From: JALHNF01 sp039809305
Lineage (GTDB): Bacteria > Patescibacteriota > Minisyncoccia > Phycocordibacterales > UBA5272
Direction: 5' to 3'
NCBI GenBank assembly: GCA_039809305.1
Contig: JBDHUT010000013.1
Span: forward strand, 1-15,693
Length of the DNA: 15,693 nucleotides
Shown here: in pieces, positions 5,487-13,035 of the stretch
Layout: the number at the start of each line of letters is the position of its first letter
Numbering within the stretch: position 1 is the stretch's first letter
Program-made: the position numbers and the translations under genes
The notes under the pieces: generated by a model
Seen by the model: the letters and a program-made list of their open reading frames with translations, nothing else
What the model was told of the DNA's origin: nothing
Database searches by the model: none

Positions 5487-8400
5487 ATGAGTGAAAACCC
5501 TATTTCAGGTGCGCAAAAAAAGTCGATAGCACAAAAAGAGCTTGATGTATTACAGTTTTGGCAGGAAAACAAGATTTTTCAAAAAAGCCTCGAAAAACCA
5601 GCTGGGGAAGTGGCAAAGCAGAATTTCACGTTCTATGACGGGCCTCCGTTTGCAACAGGGGTACCTCATCATGGACATATCTTGGCGGGAACCATGAAAG
5701 ATGTGGTGCCACGCTATAGAACTATGAAAGGTGACTACGTTCGCCGTGTGTGGGGGTGGGATTGTCACGGACTTCCAATTGAAAATCTGATCGAAAAAGA
5801 GTTGAATCTCAATCACAAAAAGGAGATTGAAGATTATGGTTTGGATAAATTTAATCAAGCGTGTTTTGACTCGGTGCTTCGATATGAGAAAGATTGGAAA
5901 AAAATAGTTCCTCGTGTAGGGCGATTTGTAGATATGGAGCACCCATATAAAACAATGGATGCGACATATACTGAAAGTATTTGGTGGTCATGGAAACAGT
6001 TATATGAAAAAAAGTTGGCATACGAAGGTCATAAAATAATGCACATATGTCCGCGTTGCGAGACAACGCTTGCGCAAAGCGAGGTAGCTCAAGGATACAA
6101 AGATGTCACTGATATTTCCGTCACGGCAAAGTTTGAACTTGTTGATGAACCTGGGACATATTTACTTGCATGGACCACAACACCGTGGACACTTCCGGGA
6201 AATACTGCACTTGCTGTAAATAATGATGCTTTTTATGTACATGTTCGCTATGAAGGTTTTGTATATGTTTTAGCTGAAGATAGATTAGAATCTGTTTTTA
6301 AAGGGCTTACTTTTGAAAAGATAAAAGTTGTTGAAGGGAAAGATTTAGTCGGAAAAATATACAAACCAGTATTTCCGTACTATGTAGATATTTCACTTGA
6401 TAATAAAGAGAATATGTACAAAGTGTGGGCAGGGGATTTTGTAACGCTCGATACCGGAACAGGAATTGTACATATTGCACCTGCATTTGGGGCAGACGAC
6501 ATGAATTTGGCGAAACTACATAATATTCCAGTTATCAAGCATGTTTCAATGAGTGGGCAATTCACAAAAGAAGTTAATGACTTTCCTGGACTATATGTAA
6601 AGAAGGTGGGTGACACACAGTCTACTGATGTTGAAATTGTGAAATACCTTGCGCATAACGGAAAATTATTTGCAAAAGAAAAACTTGTACACTCGTATCC
6701 GCATTGTTGGCGTTGCGATACACCGCTTTTAAACTACGCAACATCTTCATGGTTTGTAGATGTTCCAAAAATAAAAGATAAACTTATTGAAGCAAATAAG
6801 GCAGTGAATTGGGTACCTGAACATATCAAAGAAGGCCGCTTTGGAAAATGGCTTGAAAACGCGCATGAGTGGGCCGTATCACGTTCGCGCTACTGGGGTG
6901 CACCTATTCCTGTATGGAAGTCAGAAGACGGCGATATAAAAGTAATAGGAAGTTTTGCCGAAATGCGTGAGTATATGCCAAAAGCTAAGAATACGTATTT
7001 TGGTATTCGCCACGGTGAGTCGCATTCAAATACAAATGGAGTCCTAGATAGTCTTGGTACCAATCCAAATCCGCTTACAGAAAAAGGTCGCGCACAAGTA
7101 CAAGCTGCAGCTATTCAACTCAAAGAAAAAGGAATTACAAAAATAATCAGCTCTCCTTTTGAACGAACAAAAGAAACGTCACAAATAATTGCGGACACGC
7201 TCGGTATTAATGTTGAGTTTGATGATCGGCTTCGTGAGTTTAATCACGGTGATTGGAATGGAAAAACAATTGATGACCTTTATAATGACAATCCCGAATT
7301 TGCAACAAACTTAAATTTTGCTCTAGCAAATGGTGAGAGTCATTATGATGTTCGTGCCCGAATGATGCAGGTCTTGTTTGATCTTGAGAAAAAGCATAAT
7401 GGCGAAAAAATACTTTTAGTAACCCACGGTGGACCACTCTGGATGCTTATTACAGGTGCGCCACTTTATAATGATAGTCAGAGTTTTGCGTGTGTTGGTG
7501 CAAATGAACATACGCATATGGGCGGACACTGTCTTCCAAATGCTAAAGTGTACGATGTGGATTTTGTACCATTTCCGAATCGAAATGGAGTTCTGGATGT
7601 TCATAGACCATTTATCGACGAAGTAAAACTTTCTTTGAATGGAAAAGAATACACGCGGGTTCCGTATGTATTTGATTGCTGGTATGAGTCAGGTTCAATG
7701 CCATATGCAGAAATTCATTATCCATTTGAAAATGAAACTTTGTTTAAAAACAGATTTCCGGCGGACTGGATTGGTGAAGGCTTAGATCAGACACGAGGAT
7801 GGTTTTATTCGCTTATGGTTTTAGGTGTGGCGCTTTTTGATAAAGCACCGTACAAAAATGTCATTGTAAATGGACTTGTAATGGCATCAGATGGACAGAA
7901 GATGAGCAAGAGTAAGAAAAACTTTACTGATCCAATGGAGCTTGTGGAGAAATTTGGCGCTGATACGTTGCGGCTTTATTTGATGGCGAGTCCACTTGTG
8001 GAAGCGGAGAATACAAACTTCATAGATAAAGATCTTGAAGAAATGCACCGGAGAATATTTGTGCGTCTTGAGAACGTACTCGCGTTCTATGAAATGTTTA
8101 AAGGGGACATAGATATGCGCACCAATCCTTACGAGTCAAAAAATATTCTTGATACATGGATGCTGAGTCGGCTCAATCAGATGATAACTTCGGTCTCAAA
8201 AGGGCTTGAAGACAATATGCTCGATATTGCGGCACGTCCTTTTGACGCTTTCGTTGACGATCTCTCTGTATGGTATGTGCGTCGAAGTCGTGAGCGTCTG
8301 AAGGGGGATACTGGCGAAGAAGATCGGGTTGCCGCCTTATCGACACTTGAGCACGTGCTTCGAGAGTTTGCAAAAGTGTTTGCACCATTTGCGCCGTTTG

Positions 8401-8963
8401 TTGCTGAGCGAGTATATGGCGCGACAGAAGGAAAGCGAGAAAGTGTTCATCTTGAAAGTTGGCCAATAGCGCAGGAAGTACAGGAAAATGTTATTGAAGA
8501 AATGAAAAAAGTTCGTGATGTAGTTTCAAAAGGTCTTGATGTGCGAGTAAAAAATGCAATTAAAGTTCGGCAGCCACTGTCAATCCTCACTACGGGAATA
8601 AAAGTCGAAGAAGAATACCTTTCACTTATTCAAGATGAGGTGAATGTTAAAGAAATAGCTCTCGACACTCGTCTTGGAGACGGTGTTACCATTGACCTAA
8701 CTATCACTCCAGAACTTAAAAAAGAGGGTGATACTCGAGAGCTTATTCGTGCGATACAGGATTTGCGTAAAAATGCCGGACTTACTCCAAAAGATGCTCC
8801 TAGGTTACATTACTTCGGAAATGATGATGTGAGGTTTTTTGTAGAGAGTGTTATAGAAAATATCACGGAAGCTTGCGTGCTTTCACAGATAGTACTTGAT
8901 AGTAATATTGAAGTTGACGAGGTAAAAGTTGGCGACTATTCAATAAAACTAAAAATCATCTAG
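5487..8963 (+). CDS. ileS: Isoleucyl-tRNA synthetase (type 2) with an inserted histidine-phosphatase domain
   Basis: The protein (1158 residues) charges tRNA-Ile and edits valine. Synthetase parts in order: D-G-P-P-F-A-T-G (51-58) and HIGH-type H-H-G-H (61-64); G-W-D-C-H-G-L-P (90-97); the zinc-type C-P-R-C (188-191); CP1 editing region with W-T-T-T-P-W-T-L-P (229-237); a second C-W-R-C (407-410); S-R-S-R-Y-W-G-A-P-I-P (465-475); D-V-H-R-P-F-I-D (704-711); K-M-S-K-S at 805-809; and a helical anticodon-binding region from about 885. The motifs resemble the eukaryote-like type 2 class. Without residues about 501-700 the length would be near 960, normal for IleRS. The inserted block has its own entry. 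The reading frame is continuous and composition does not change, so this is a true fusion rather than an assembly error. recO follows after 6 bases. Confidence 0.96.
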   Translation: MSENPISGAQKKSIAQKELDVLQFWQENKIFQKSLEKPAGEVAKQNFTFYDGPPFATGVPHHGHILAGTMKDVVPRYRTMKGDYVRRVWGWDCHGLPIENLIEKELNLNHKKEIEDYGLDKFNQACFDSVLRYEKDWKKIVPRVGRFVDMEHPYKTMDATYTESIWWSWKQLYEKKLAYEGHKIMHICPRCETTLAQSEVAQGYKDVTDISVTAKFELVDEPGTYLLAWTTTPWTLPGNTALAVNNDAFYVHVRYEGFVYVLAEDRLESVFKGLTFEKIKVVEGKDLVGKIYKPVFPYYVDISLDNKENMYKVWAGDFVTLDTGTGIVHIAPAFGADDMNLAKLHNIPVIKHVSMSGQFTKEVNDFPGLYVKKVGDTQSTDVEIVKYLAHNGKLFAKEKLVHSYPHCWRCDTPLLNYATSSWFVDVPKIKDKLIEANKAVNWVPEHIKEGRFGKWLENAHEWAVSRSRYWGAPIPVWKSEDGDIKVIGSFAEMREYMPKAKNTYFGIRHGESHSNTNGVLDSLGTNPNPLTEKGRAQVQAAAIQLKEKGITKIISSPFERTKETSQIIADTLGINVEFDDRLREFNHGDWNGKTIDDLYNDNPEFATNLNFALANGESHYDVRARMMQVLFDLEKKHNGEKILLVTHGGPLWMLITGAPLYNDSQSFACVGANEHTHMGGHCLPNAKVYDVDFVPFPNRNGVLDVHRPFIDEVKLSLNGKEYTRVPYVFDCWYESGSMPYAEIHYPFENETLFKNRFPADWIGEGLDQTRGWFYSLMVLGVALFDKAPYKNVIVNGLVMASDGQKMSKSKKNFTDPMELVEKFGADTLRLYLMASPLVEAENTNFIDKDLEEMHRRIFVRLENVLAFYEMFKGDIDMRTNPYESKNILDTWMLSRLNQMITSVSKGLEDNMLDIAARPFDAFVDDLSVWYVRRSRERLKGDTGEEDRVAALSTLEHVLREFAKVFAPFAPFVAERVYGATEGKRESVHLESWPIAQEVQENVIEEMKKVRDVVSKGLDVRVKNAIKVRQPLSILTTGIKVEEEYLSLIQDEVNVKEIALDTRLGDGVTIDLTITPELKKEGDTRELIRAIQDLRKNAGLTPKDAPRLHYFGNDDVRFFVESVIENITEACVLSQIVLDSNIEVDEVKVGDYSIKLKII
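6987..7586 (+). other. Histidine-phosphatase (phosphoglycerate-mutase-like) domain inserted within IleRS
   Basis: This is a domain inside ileS, about residues 501-700. It begins with Y-F-G-I-R-H-G-E-S, the family's phosphohistidine motif (R508, H509, G510; E511 follows). It continues with N-P-L-T-E-K-G-R (527-535), S-S-P-F-E-R-T (555-561, second Arg R560), L-R-E-F-N-H-G-D-W-N-G (582-592, acid Glu584) and L-L-V-T-H-G-G-P (643-650, second catalytic His647). It closes with a last strand P-N-A-K-V-Y-D (684-690). Every residue expected for catalysis in the branch 1 histidine-phosphatase superfamily is present. The block lies between the strand after S-R-S-R-Y-W-G and the D-V-H-R-P-F-I-D motif, a connective region on the face of the catalytic core. 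Its substrate is unknown; possibilities include adenylates, nucleotides or a tRNA-linked phosphate. Confidence 0.92.
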
Positions 8964-8969
8964 TATTTT

Positions 8970-9539
8970 GTGAGCTACCATCATTACACAACCGAGGGGG
9001 TTATTCTTAAACGCGAAAATCGTGGTGAAAATGATGCTGTGTACGTAGTGTTTACAGAGTTACTCGGGCTTATTGTTGTACATGCAAGCGGTATTCGGCT
9101 TTTGAAGTCAAAACTCAGATTTGTACTACAGCCAGGGAACAGAGTGCACATTACGGTTGTTCGAGGCAAAACCCTTTGGAGAGTTACAACGTGTTCACTT
9201 GTTTACAGTTTGCCGAAAGATATGCATATAGTTCTTTTGCGGTTTTATAAACTTTTACGAACTCATCTTGTGTTTGATGAGCCTGTGACGCATATATATA
9301 ATCATGTACGATCATTTCTGGTTGTAGATAAAAATGTATACACGCAAGCTCCAGCGCTCCGGACAGCAGAAATTGTAACAACCGCACGTATCTTGTCTTC
9401 GTTGGGAATGCTTGATCATGTTGATAAAACAATTGATGAGAACTCTGCTCTAACAAACGAATTTTGTAGTTTATACGAAAGTGAATCATTGACACTTCTA
9501 AAACACGTTAAAAGTCGTCTCCATGAAAGTGTACTGTAA
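8970..9539 (+). CDS. recO: DNA repair protein RecO, short form
   Basis: The 189-residue protein is a likely RecO, which with RecR helps load RecA on single-stranded DNA at gaps. The N-terminus, residues 6-15 (Y-T-T-E-G-V-I-L-K-R), followed by E-N-D-A-V-Y-V-V-F-T, matches the RecO OB-fold opening (about 1-80). The rest is predicted helical. E. coli RecO is about 240 residues, so this copy is short. It has only two cysteines (C75 and C166), hence no zinc-finger Cys cluster of the kind found in many RecO proteins. The start is GTG at 8970, 6 bases after the ileS stop. A TAGTAT at 8961-8966 overlaps that stop but is only 3 bases from the GTG, so coupled translation with ileS is as likely as an own promoter. 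Confidence 0.82.
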   Translation: MSYHHYTTEGVILKRENRGENDAVYVVFTELLGLIVVHASGIRLLKSKLRFVLQPGNRVHITVVRGKTLWRVTTCSLVYSLPKDMHIVLLRFYKLLRTHLVFDEPVTHIYNHVRSFLVVDKNVYTQAPALRTAEIVTTARILSSLGMLDHVDKTIDENSALTNEFCSLYESESLTLLKHVKSRLHESVL

Positions 9540-9550
9540 GAATTCTAAGG

Positions 9551-9556
9551 TATACT
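9551..9556 (+). promoter_or_regulatory. -10-like hexamer of the Ig-repeat membrane protein gene (TATACT)
   Basis: TATACT is followed by 7 bases and an ATG at 9564. An earlier in-frame ATG at 9558 is only one base from the hexamer and would fall upstream of the expected transcription start. The spacing therefore favours 9564. Confidence 0.5.
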
Positions 9557-9563
9557 GATGTAT

Positions 9564-11471
9564 ATGTCGCTTGATAGAAAGGGTTCTAAATTAGAAGATT
9601 TACAAGAGTCATTATATGACCCACATCATCCGCCGTCACAGAGTACTCGACGAATGATACATCAAAAAGAGTTTGATGTACGAGATAACTGGAGTGTTGA
9701 TTCTGAGAATCAAACAGACGAACCTCGGGTAGGAGAGGAGACCGATCACACTGCTTCTAAGTTACCTTTTTTCTTCCTCTCAATCTCGCTTATTCTCTGT
9801 GTTGTTGCGGCTGCATTTGCATTCTATCGGTTGAGTGGAACTTATAGTAATTCTGTAGAAGATTTGATTGTGCTTCAAACTGAGGCACCAGAGTTTATTG
9901 ACGGAGGGGTTCCTTTTGATTATATGGTTACTCTTGGAAACCAAAGCGCTTCAAATCTAGAACTTGTTGACGTTGAAGTGTCATATCCACAAGGGGTATC
10001 TGATACAGAAGCTGCTCGAGTGATAAGTTTAAAAGATGTGGGGACTGTACTCCCAAATACGGTATTAGAAGAAAAATTCCCACTCACCCTTTTTGGGATT
10101 CCTGGTACGACAAAGCCGATTACAACAATTCTCAGATACAGTGTTCCTGGATCAACTGCTACGTTTGAAAAAAAGGAAACTAAAATTGTAGAAATAAAGA
10201 CATCGCCTTTATCTTTATCTATTGATGCATTACAAGCCGTGACTGCGGGGCAAGAAATGGCAGTCAAAATTACTATTGAGTCTACAAAAGGACAAACTAT
10301 TCCTAATGCACTTCTCAAACTTGTGTATCCTACAGGGTTTGAATTTGTACGGTCTGATATTACCCCAACAACAGGGAATAATATCTGGGATATTGGGACG
10401 CTTGCTCCAGGTTTTGTAAAAGAAATAACGGTTTTTGGAATTCCGCGTGGAGAAGATGAAGAGTCAAGGTCTATTCGTGTTGAAGTTGGTACAAAAGATG
10501 CTTCTGGTGTAAATATCGCCGCTTTATTTGCAGAATCAAAAGCTGAATACTTGATTACAAAACCGTTTTTACAAACTGATATTTTAGTTTCAAATACGAA
10601 ATCGCCGACGCACATTGTTTCATCGAATAGTGATGTTACGGTAACTATCGCGTATAAAAATAATATTGATAAAAAATTACAGAATGCAGAAATAGCACTC
10701 TCGCTTGAAGGTTTGGCAATAGATGAAGCCACAATCCGTACTGACGATGGGTACTATGATTCACGGACTAATATAGTGACGTGGACAAAGTCCGGAGTGC
10801 GAGAACTTGGAACTCTTGAACCAGGTGCTACTGGTAGAGTGGCTATTTCTTTCAAAACAAGAAGCTCGAGCTCACTTGAAGGAAATGAACAAATAAAATT
10901 AGAGGTAAGTTCTAAGGCAAGACGTATCGGAGAAAGTGGTATTGCTGAATTTGTCCAAGGTTCACAGAGCTCTGTTCTACGTGTCTTAACACGTATTGCT
11001 CTTACTGCAGAAACCGCCCTTAGCGCAGGAGGCTTTACTGTTTCCGGGCCAATTCCTCCTAAAGCAGAACAAGAAACGTCTTATGTGCTTGTTTCTCAAA
11101 TTAAGAATACTGTTAACCCCGTTGATAAAGCTGAGGTAAGGTTTAAGCTTCCATTTAATGTTCGATTTATTGCCGGCAATGTGTCGCAAGGATCTGTTCG
11201 ATATAGTGAATTTGATAGAGAGGTTATTTGGGATGCGGGCAGTGTTGTTAAAAGTGGAATTGGAAATGATCCGGTAATGTATGTACATGTTGCTGTACTT
11301 CCTTCGCTTGTTGATGTGGGTAAAAGTGTTTCATTGGCGACAGAATTTATGCTTACCGCTACAGATGTTTTTACAAAAACAAAACTTGAGGCAAAAGGCC
11401 CCTCTGTTTTAACTACAAAATTCCGAGCGGGTGATGGTTTCAAAAAAAATGACGATATTGTAAATAAATAG
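9564..11471 (+). CDS. Single-pass membrane protein with extracellular DUF11-like (Ig-like) repeats
   Basis: I do not recognise a named gene. The 635-residue product (numbering from 9564) starts with about 66 polar, charged residues, then one strong membrane segment of about 24 residues (67-90). The remaining 540 residues look like beta-rich extracellular repeats. About four modules are visible, near 106-213, 214-333, 334-473 and 474-618. They share the pattern I-x-W-D/T-x-G-x-L-x-P-G before the last strand: N-I-W-D-I-G-T-L-A-P-G at 273-283, then E-L-G-T-L-E-P-G at 414-421 and V-I-W-D-A-G-S-V at 554-561. This resembles DUF11-type repeats of surface proteins. No cleavable signal peptide, sorting signal or catalytic motif is seen. 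The topology would be N-terminus in, repeats out. It sits between recO and glyS. A role in the envelope or attachment is inference only. Confidence 0.7.
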   Translation: MSLDRKGSKLEDLQESLYDPHHPPSQSTRRMIHQKEFDVRDNWSVDSENQTDEPRVGEETDHTASKLPFFFLSISLILCVVAAAFAFYRLSGTYSNSVEDLIVLQTEAPEFIDGGVPFDYMVTLGNQSASNLELVDVEVSYPQGVSDTEAARVISLKDVGTVLPNTVLEEKFPLTLFGIPGTTKPITTILRYSVPGSTATFEKKETKIVEIKTSPLSLSIDALQAVTAGQEMAVKITIESTKGQTIPNALLKLVYPTGFEFVRSDITPTTGNNIWDIGTLAPGFVKEITVFGIPRGEDEESRSIRVEVGTKDASGVNIAALFAESKAEYLITKPFLQTDILVSNTKSPTHIVSSNSDVTVTIAYKNNIDKKLQNAEIALSLEGLAIDEATIRTDDGYYDSRTNIVTWTKSGVRELGTLEPGATGRVAISFKTRSSSSLEGNEQIKLEVSSKARRIGESGIAEFVQGSQSSVLRVLTRIALTAETALSAGGFTVSGPIPPKAEQETSYVLVSQIKNTVNPVDKAEVRFKLPFNVRFIAGNVSQGSVRYSEFDREVIWDAGSVVKSGIGNDPVMYVHVAVLPSLVDVGKSVSLATEFMLTATDVFTKTKLEAKGPSVLTTKFRAGDGFKKNDDIVNK

Positions 11472-11512
11472 CATCTTTTTTTGAAGGCCTTATATTTTAG
11501 GAGTATTTTTGC

Positions 11513-11518
11513 TAGAGT
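11513..11518 (+). promoter_or_regulatory. -10-like hexamer of glyS (TAGAGT), leaderless spacing
   Basis: GCTAGAGT is followed by 6 bases and the glyS ATG at 11525. The AGGAG at 11499-11503 is about 21 bases from the ATG, too far to act as a Shine-Dalgarno site, and lies upstream of the hexamer. No terminator hairpin is convincing in 11472-11512. Confidence 0.5.
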
Positions 11519-11524
11519 ATAAAA

Positions 11525-12901
11525 ATGGAATCAAAAGACAAGATGGAAGCTATTATCTCACTTTGCAAGCGCCGCGGTTTTGTGTTTCAGGGTTCTGAAA
11601 TTTATGGTGGACTTGCTGGCACGTATGATTACGGTCCTCTCGGCTCACTCTTAAAAAATAATATTCGCGATTCATGGATTAAAACATTTGTACATGATGC
11701 TGAGAATATGTTTCTTGTTGACGCGGCAATCCTTATGAATCAACGCGTGTGGCAGGCGACAGGTCATGTTGATTCTTTTATTGACCCACTTGTTGATGAT
11801 CTTGTTACAAAAAAGCGCTACCGAGCAGATCACCTTCTTGAGGAACACGGTGTTGATGCTAACGTGATGACTGTTGAAGAGATGAGTGCAATCATACAAG
11901 AGCGTGCAATTAAAAGTCCTGAGGGAAATGTTCTTGGTCCAGTTCGGAAGTTTAATATGATGCTTGCCACAAAAGTTGGTGCAATGGAGGATTCAAGTGC
12001 AACTTCGTATTTGCGACCAGAAACGGCTCAAGGAATTTTTGTAAATTATAAAAACGTACTTGATTCAATGAGTCCAAAGCTTCCGTTTGGTATTGCACAA
12101 GTTGGTAAAGCATTTCGTAATGAGATTACTCCAAGAGATTTTATTTTTCGTTTACGTGAACTTGAGCAAATGGAAATTGAGTATTTCTTTCACCCTGAAC
12201 AACCCTGGGAAGTAATGTTTGATACTTGGCTTGAAAAACAAAAAGAGTGGTTGTCATCGATTGGTATTCCAAGTTCTAAGCTTCACCCTTATGAACATCC
12301 TGATACAGCCCGTGCATTTTATTCAAAAAAGACTGTTGATTTTGAATTTGAATTTCCATTTGGAACAAAAGAACTCACGGGTTTGGCACATAGAACTGAT
12401 TACGACTTAGGAAAACACACAGAGTGGAGTGGTCAAAAACTTACATATTTTGACGAAGACAAAAAAGTACACGTGGTACCACATGTGCTTGAGCCAACAG
12501 TTGGTCTTGACCGTGCTTTTCTTGCGGTAATTACGAGTGCTTATAAAGAAGAAGGAGAAGGAGAGAGTCAGCGTACTATTTTGGCGTTTCCAAAACATAT
12601 TGCCCCTGTTTTGTGTGCTGTATCTCCGCTTCTCAAGAACAAACCAGAATTAGTTATAAAGGCACGAGAGATATATAACACTTTGAAAAAAGAGTTTGGT
12701 CGTGTAATGTGGGACGACAATTCAAACATTGGAAAACGTTATCGAAGACAGGATGAGATAGGAACTCCGTTTTGTATTACGGTTGACTTCGAAACACTCG
12801 AAGGTGATACAAAAGATACGGTAACTGTACGTATGCGTGATGATGGGTCTCAGAAAAGAGTGGGGATAAGTGACCTTGTGTCGTTTATAAAAGAAGCGTA
12901 G
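11525..12901 (+). CDS. glyS: Glycyl-tRNA synthetase, single-chain alpha2 type
   Basis: This class II synthetase charges tRNA-Gly and is the one-polypeptide (eukaryote/archaea-like) form, not the alpha/beta GlyQ-GlyS pair. The 458-residue length fits bacterial members. Visible parts: N-terminal R-R-G-F-V-F-Q-G-S-E-I-Y-G-G (16-29) and Y-D-Y-G-P-L-G (34-40), typical of GlyRS; R-P-E-T-A-Q-G (164-170); motif 2, G-K-A-F-R-N-E-I-T-P-R (194-204), with the ATP-contacting Arg; E-L-T-G-L-A-H-R (283-290); motif 3, E-P-T-V-G-L-D-R (323-330). A C-terminal anticodon-binding domain spans about 350-458. All three class II motifs are intact. It lies 53 bases after the membrane-protein gene, and a strong terminator follows it. 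Confidence 0.97.
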   Translation: MESKDKMEAIISLCKRRGFVFQGSEIYGGLAGTYDYGPLGSLLKNNIRDSWIKTFVHDAENMFLVDAAILMNQRVWQATGHVDSFIDPLVDDLVTKKRYRADHLLEEHGVDANVMTVEEMSAIIQERAIKSPEGNVLGPVRKFNMMLATKVGAMEDSSATSYLRPETAQGIFVNYKNVLDSMSPKLPFGIAQVGKAFRNEITPRDFIFRLRELEQMEIEYFFHPEQPWEVMFDTWLEKQKEWLSSIGIPSSKLHPYEHPDTARAFYSKKTVDFEFEFPFGTKELTGLAHRTDYDLGKHTEWSGQKLTYFDEDKKVHVVPHVLEPTVGLDRAFLAVITSAYKEEGEGESQRTILAFPKHIAPVLCAVSPLLKNKPELVIKAREIYNTLKKEFGRVMWDDNSNIGKRYRRQDEIGTPFCITVDFETLEGDTKDTVTVRMRDDGSQKRVGISDLVSFIKEA

Positions 12902-12910
12902 AGTAAGTTT

Positions 12911-12959
12911 GCGAGGAACTCTATGTTGGTCCGTTTCCTTGCACGCAGGGCGCGTTTTT
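12911..12959 (+). terminator. Possible first (weak) terminator after glyS
   Basis: GCGAGGAA (12911-12918) pairs with TTCCTTGC (12935-12942) with one G-T wobble. It is followed by a small ACGC/GCGT hairpin (12943-12946 with 12952-12955) and a T-run (12955-12959). Either stem is modest, so this may be only part of the glyS mRNA 3' end ahead of the stronger hairpin downstream. Confidence 0.35.
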
Positions 12960-12970
12960 CTCACTCCGAT

Positions 12971-13002
12971 CCCCGGTGATCTTCATGGTCATCGGGGTTT
13001 TT
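12971..13002 (+). terminator. Intrinsic terminator after glyS
   Basis: An 11-bp stem (12971-12981 with 12987-12997, two G-T wobbles) closes a five-base TTCAT loop and is followed by five T (12998-13002). It separates glyS from the M16 peptidase gene. It also rules out the in-frame GTG at 12976 as that gene's start. Confidence 0.85.
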
Positions 13003-13022
13003 CATTTGATATCTTTTGCTGA

Positions 13023-13028
13023 TAAACT
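13023..13028 (+). promoter_or_regulatory. -10-like hexamer of the M16 peptidase gene (TAAACT)
   Basis: TAAACT is followed by 7 bases and the ATG at 13036. It lies just after the glyS terminator, as expected for a new transcription unit. No Shine-Dalgarno sequence is convincing; AAGG at 13031-13034 is too close to the ATG. Confidence 0.5.
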
Positions 13029-13035
13029 AGAAGGC

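Noticed and set aside
6987..7586. Intein or self-splicing element in ileS
   Set aside because: There is no Cys/Ser at the block start, no terminal His-Asn, and no intein blocks. The content is a clear histidine-phosphatase domain.
8961..8966. TAGTAT as leaderless-type -10 of recO
   Set aside because: It ends only 3 bases before the GTG, closer than the 6-7 seen elsewhere, and includes the ileS stop codon. It was kept only as a remark under recO.
9920..10732. Long open frame (270 codons) on the minus strand
   Set aside because: It lies antisense within the Ig-repeat membrane protein gene, and its translation is rich in Ser, Thr and Val with no recognisable motif. The plus-strand frame is longer, with a membrane segment and repeats.
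11499..11503. AGGAG as Shine-Dalgarno site of glyS
   Set aside because: It is about 21 bases from the ATG and lies upstream of the likely -10 hexamer, so it would not be in the mRNA.
12976..13035. GTG at 12976 as start of the M16 peptidase, adding a hydrophobic N-terminus that mimics a signal peptide
   Set aside because: The codon is in the stem of the glyS terminator, and the added residues derive from the hairpin and T-run. M16 proteins commonly start close to the first strand, as at 13036.
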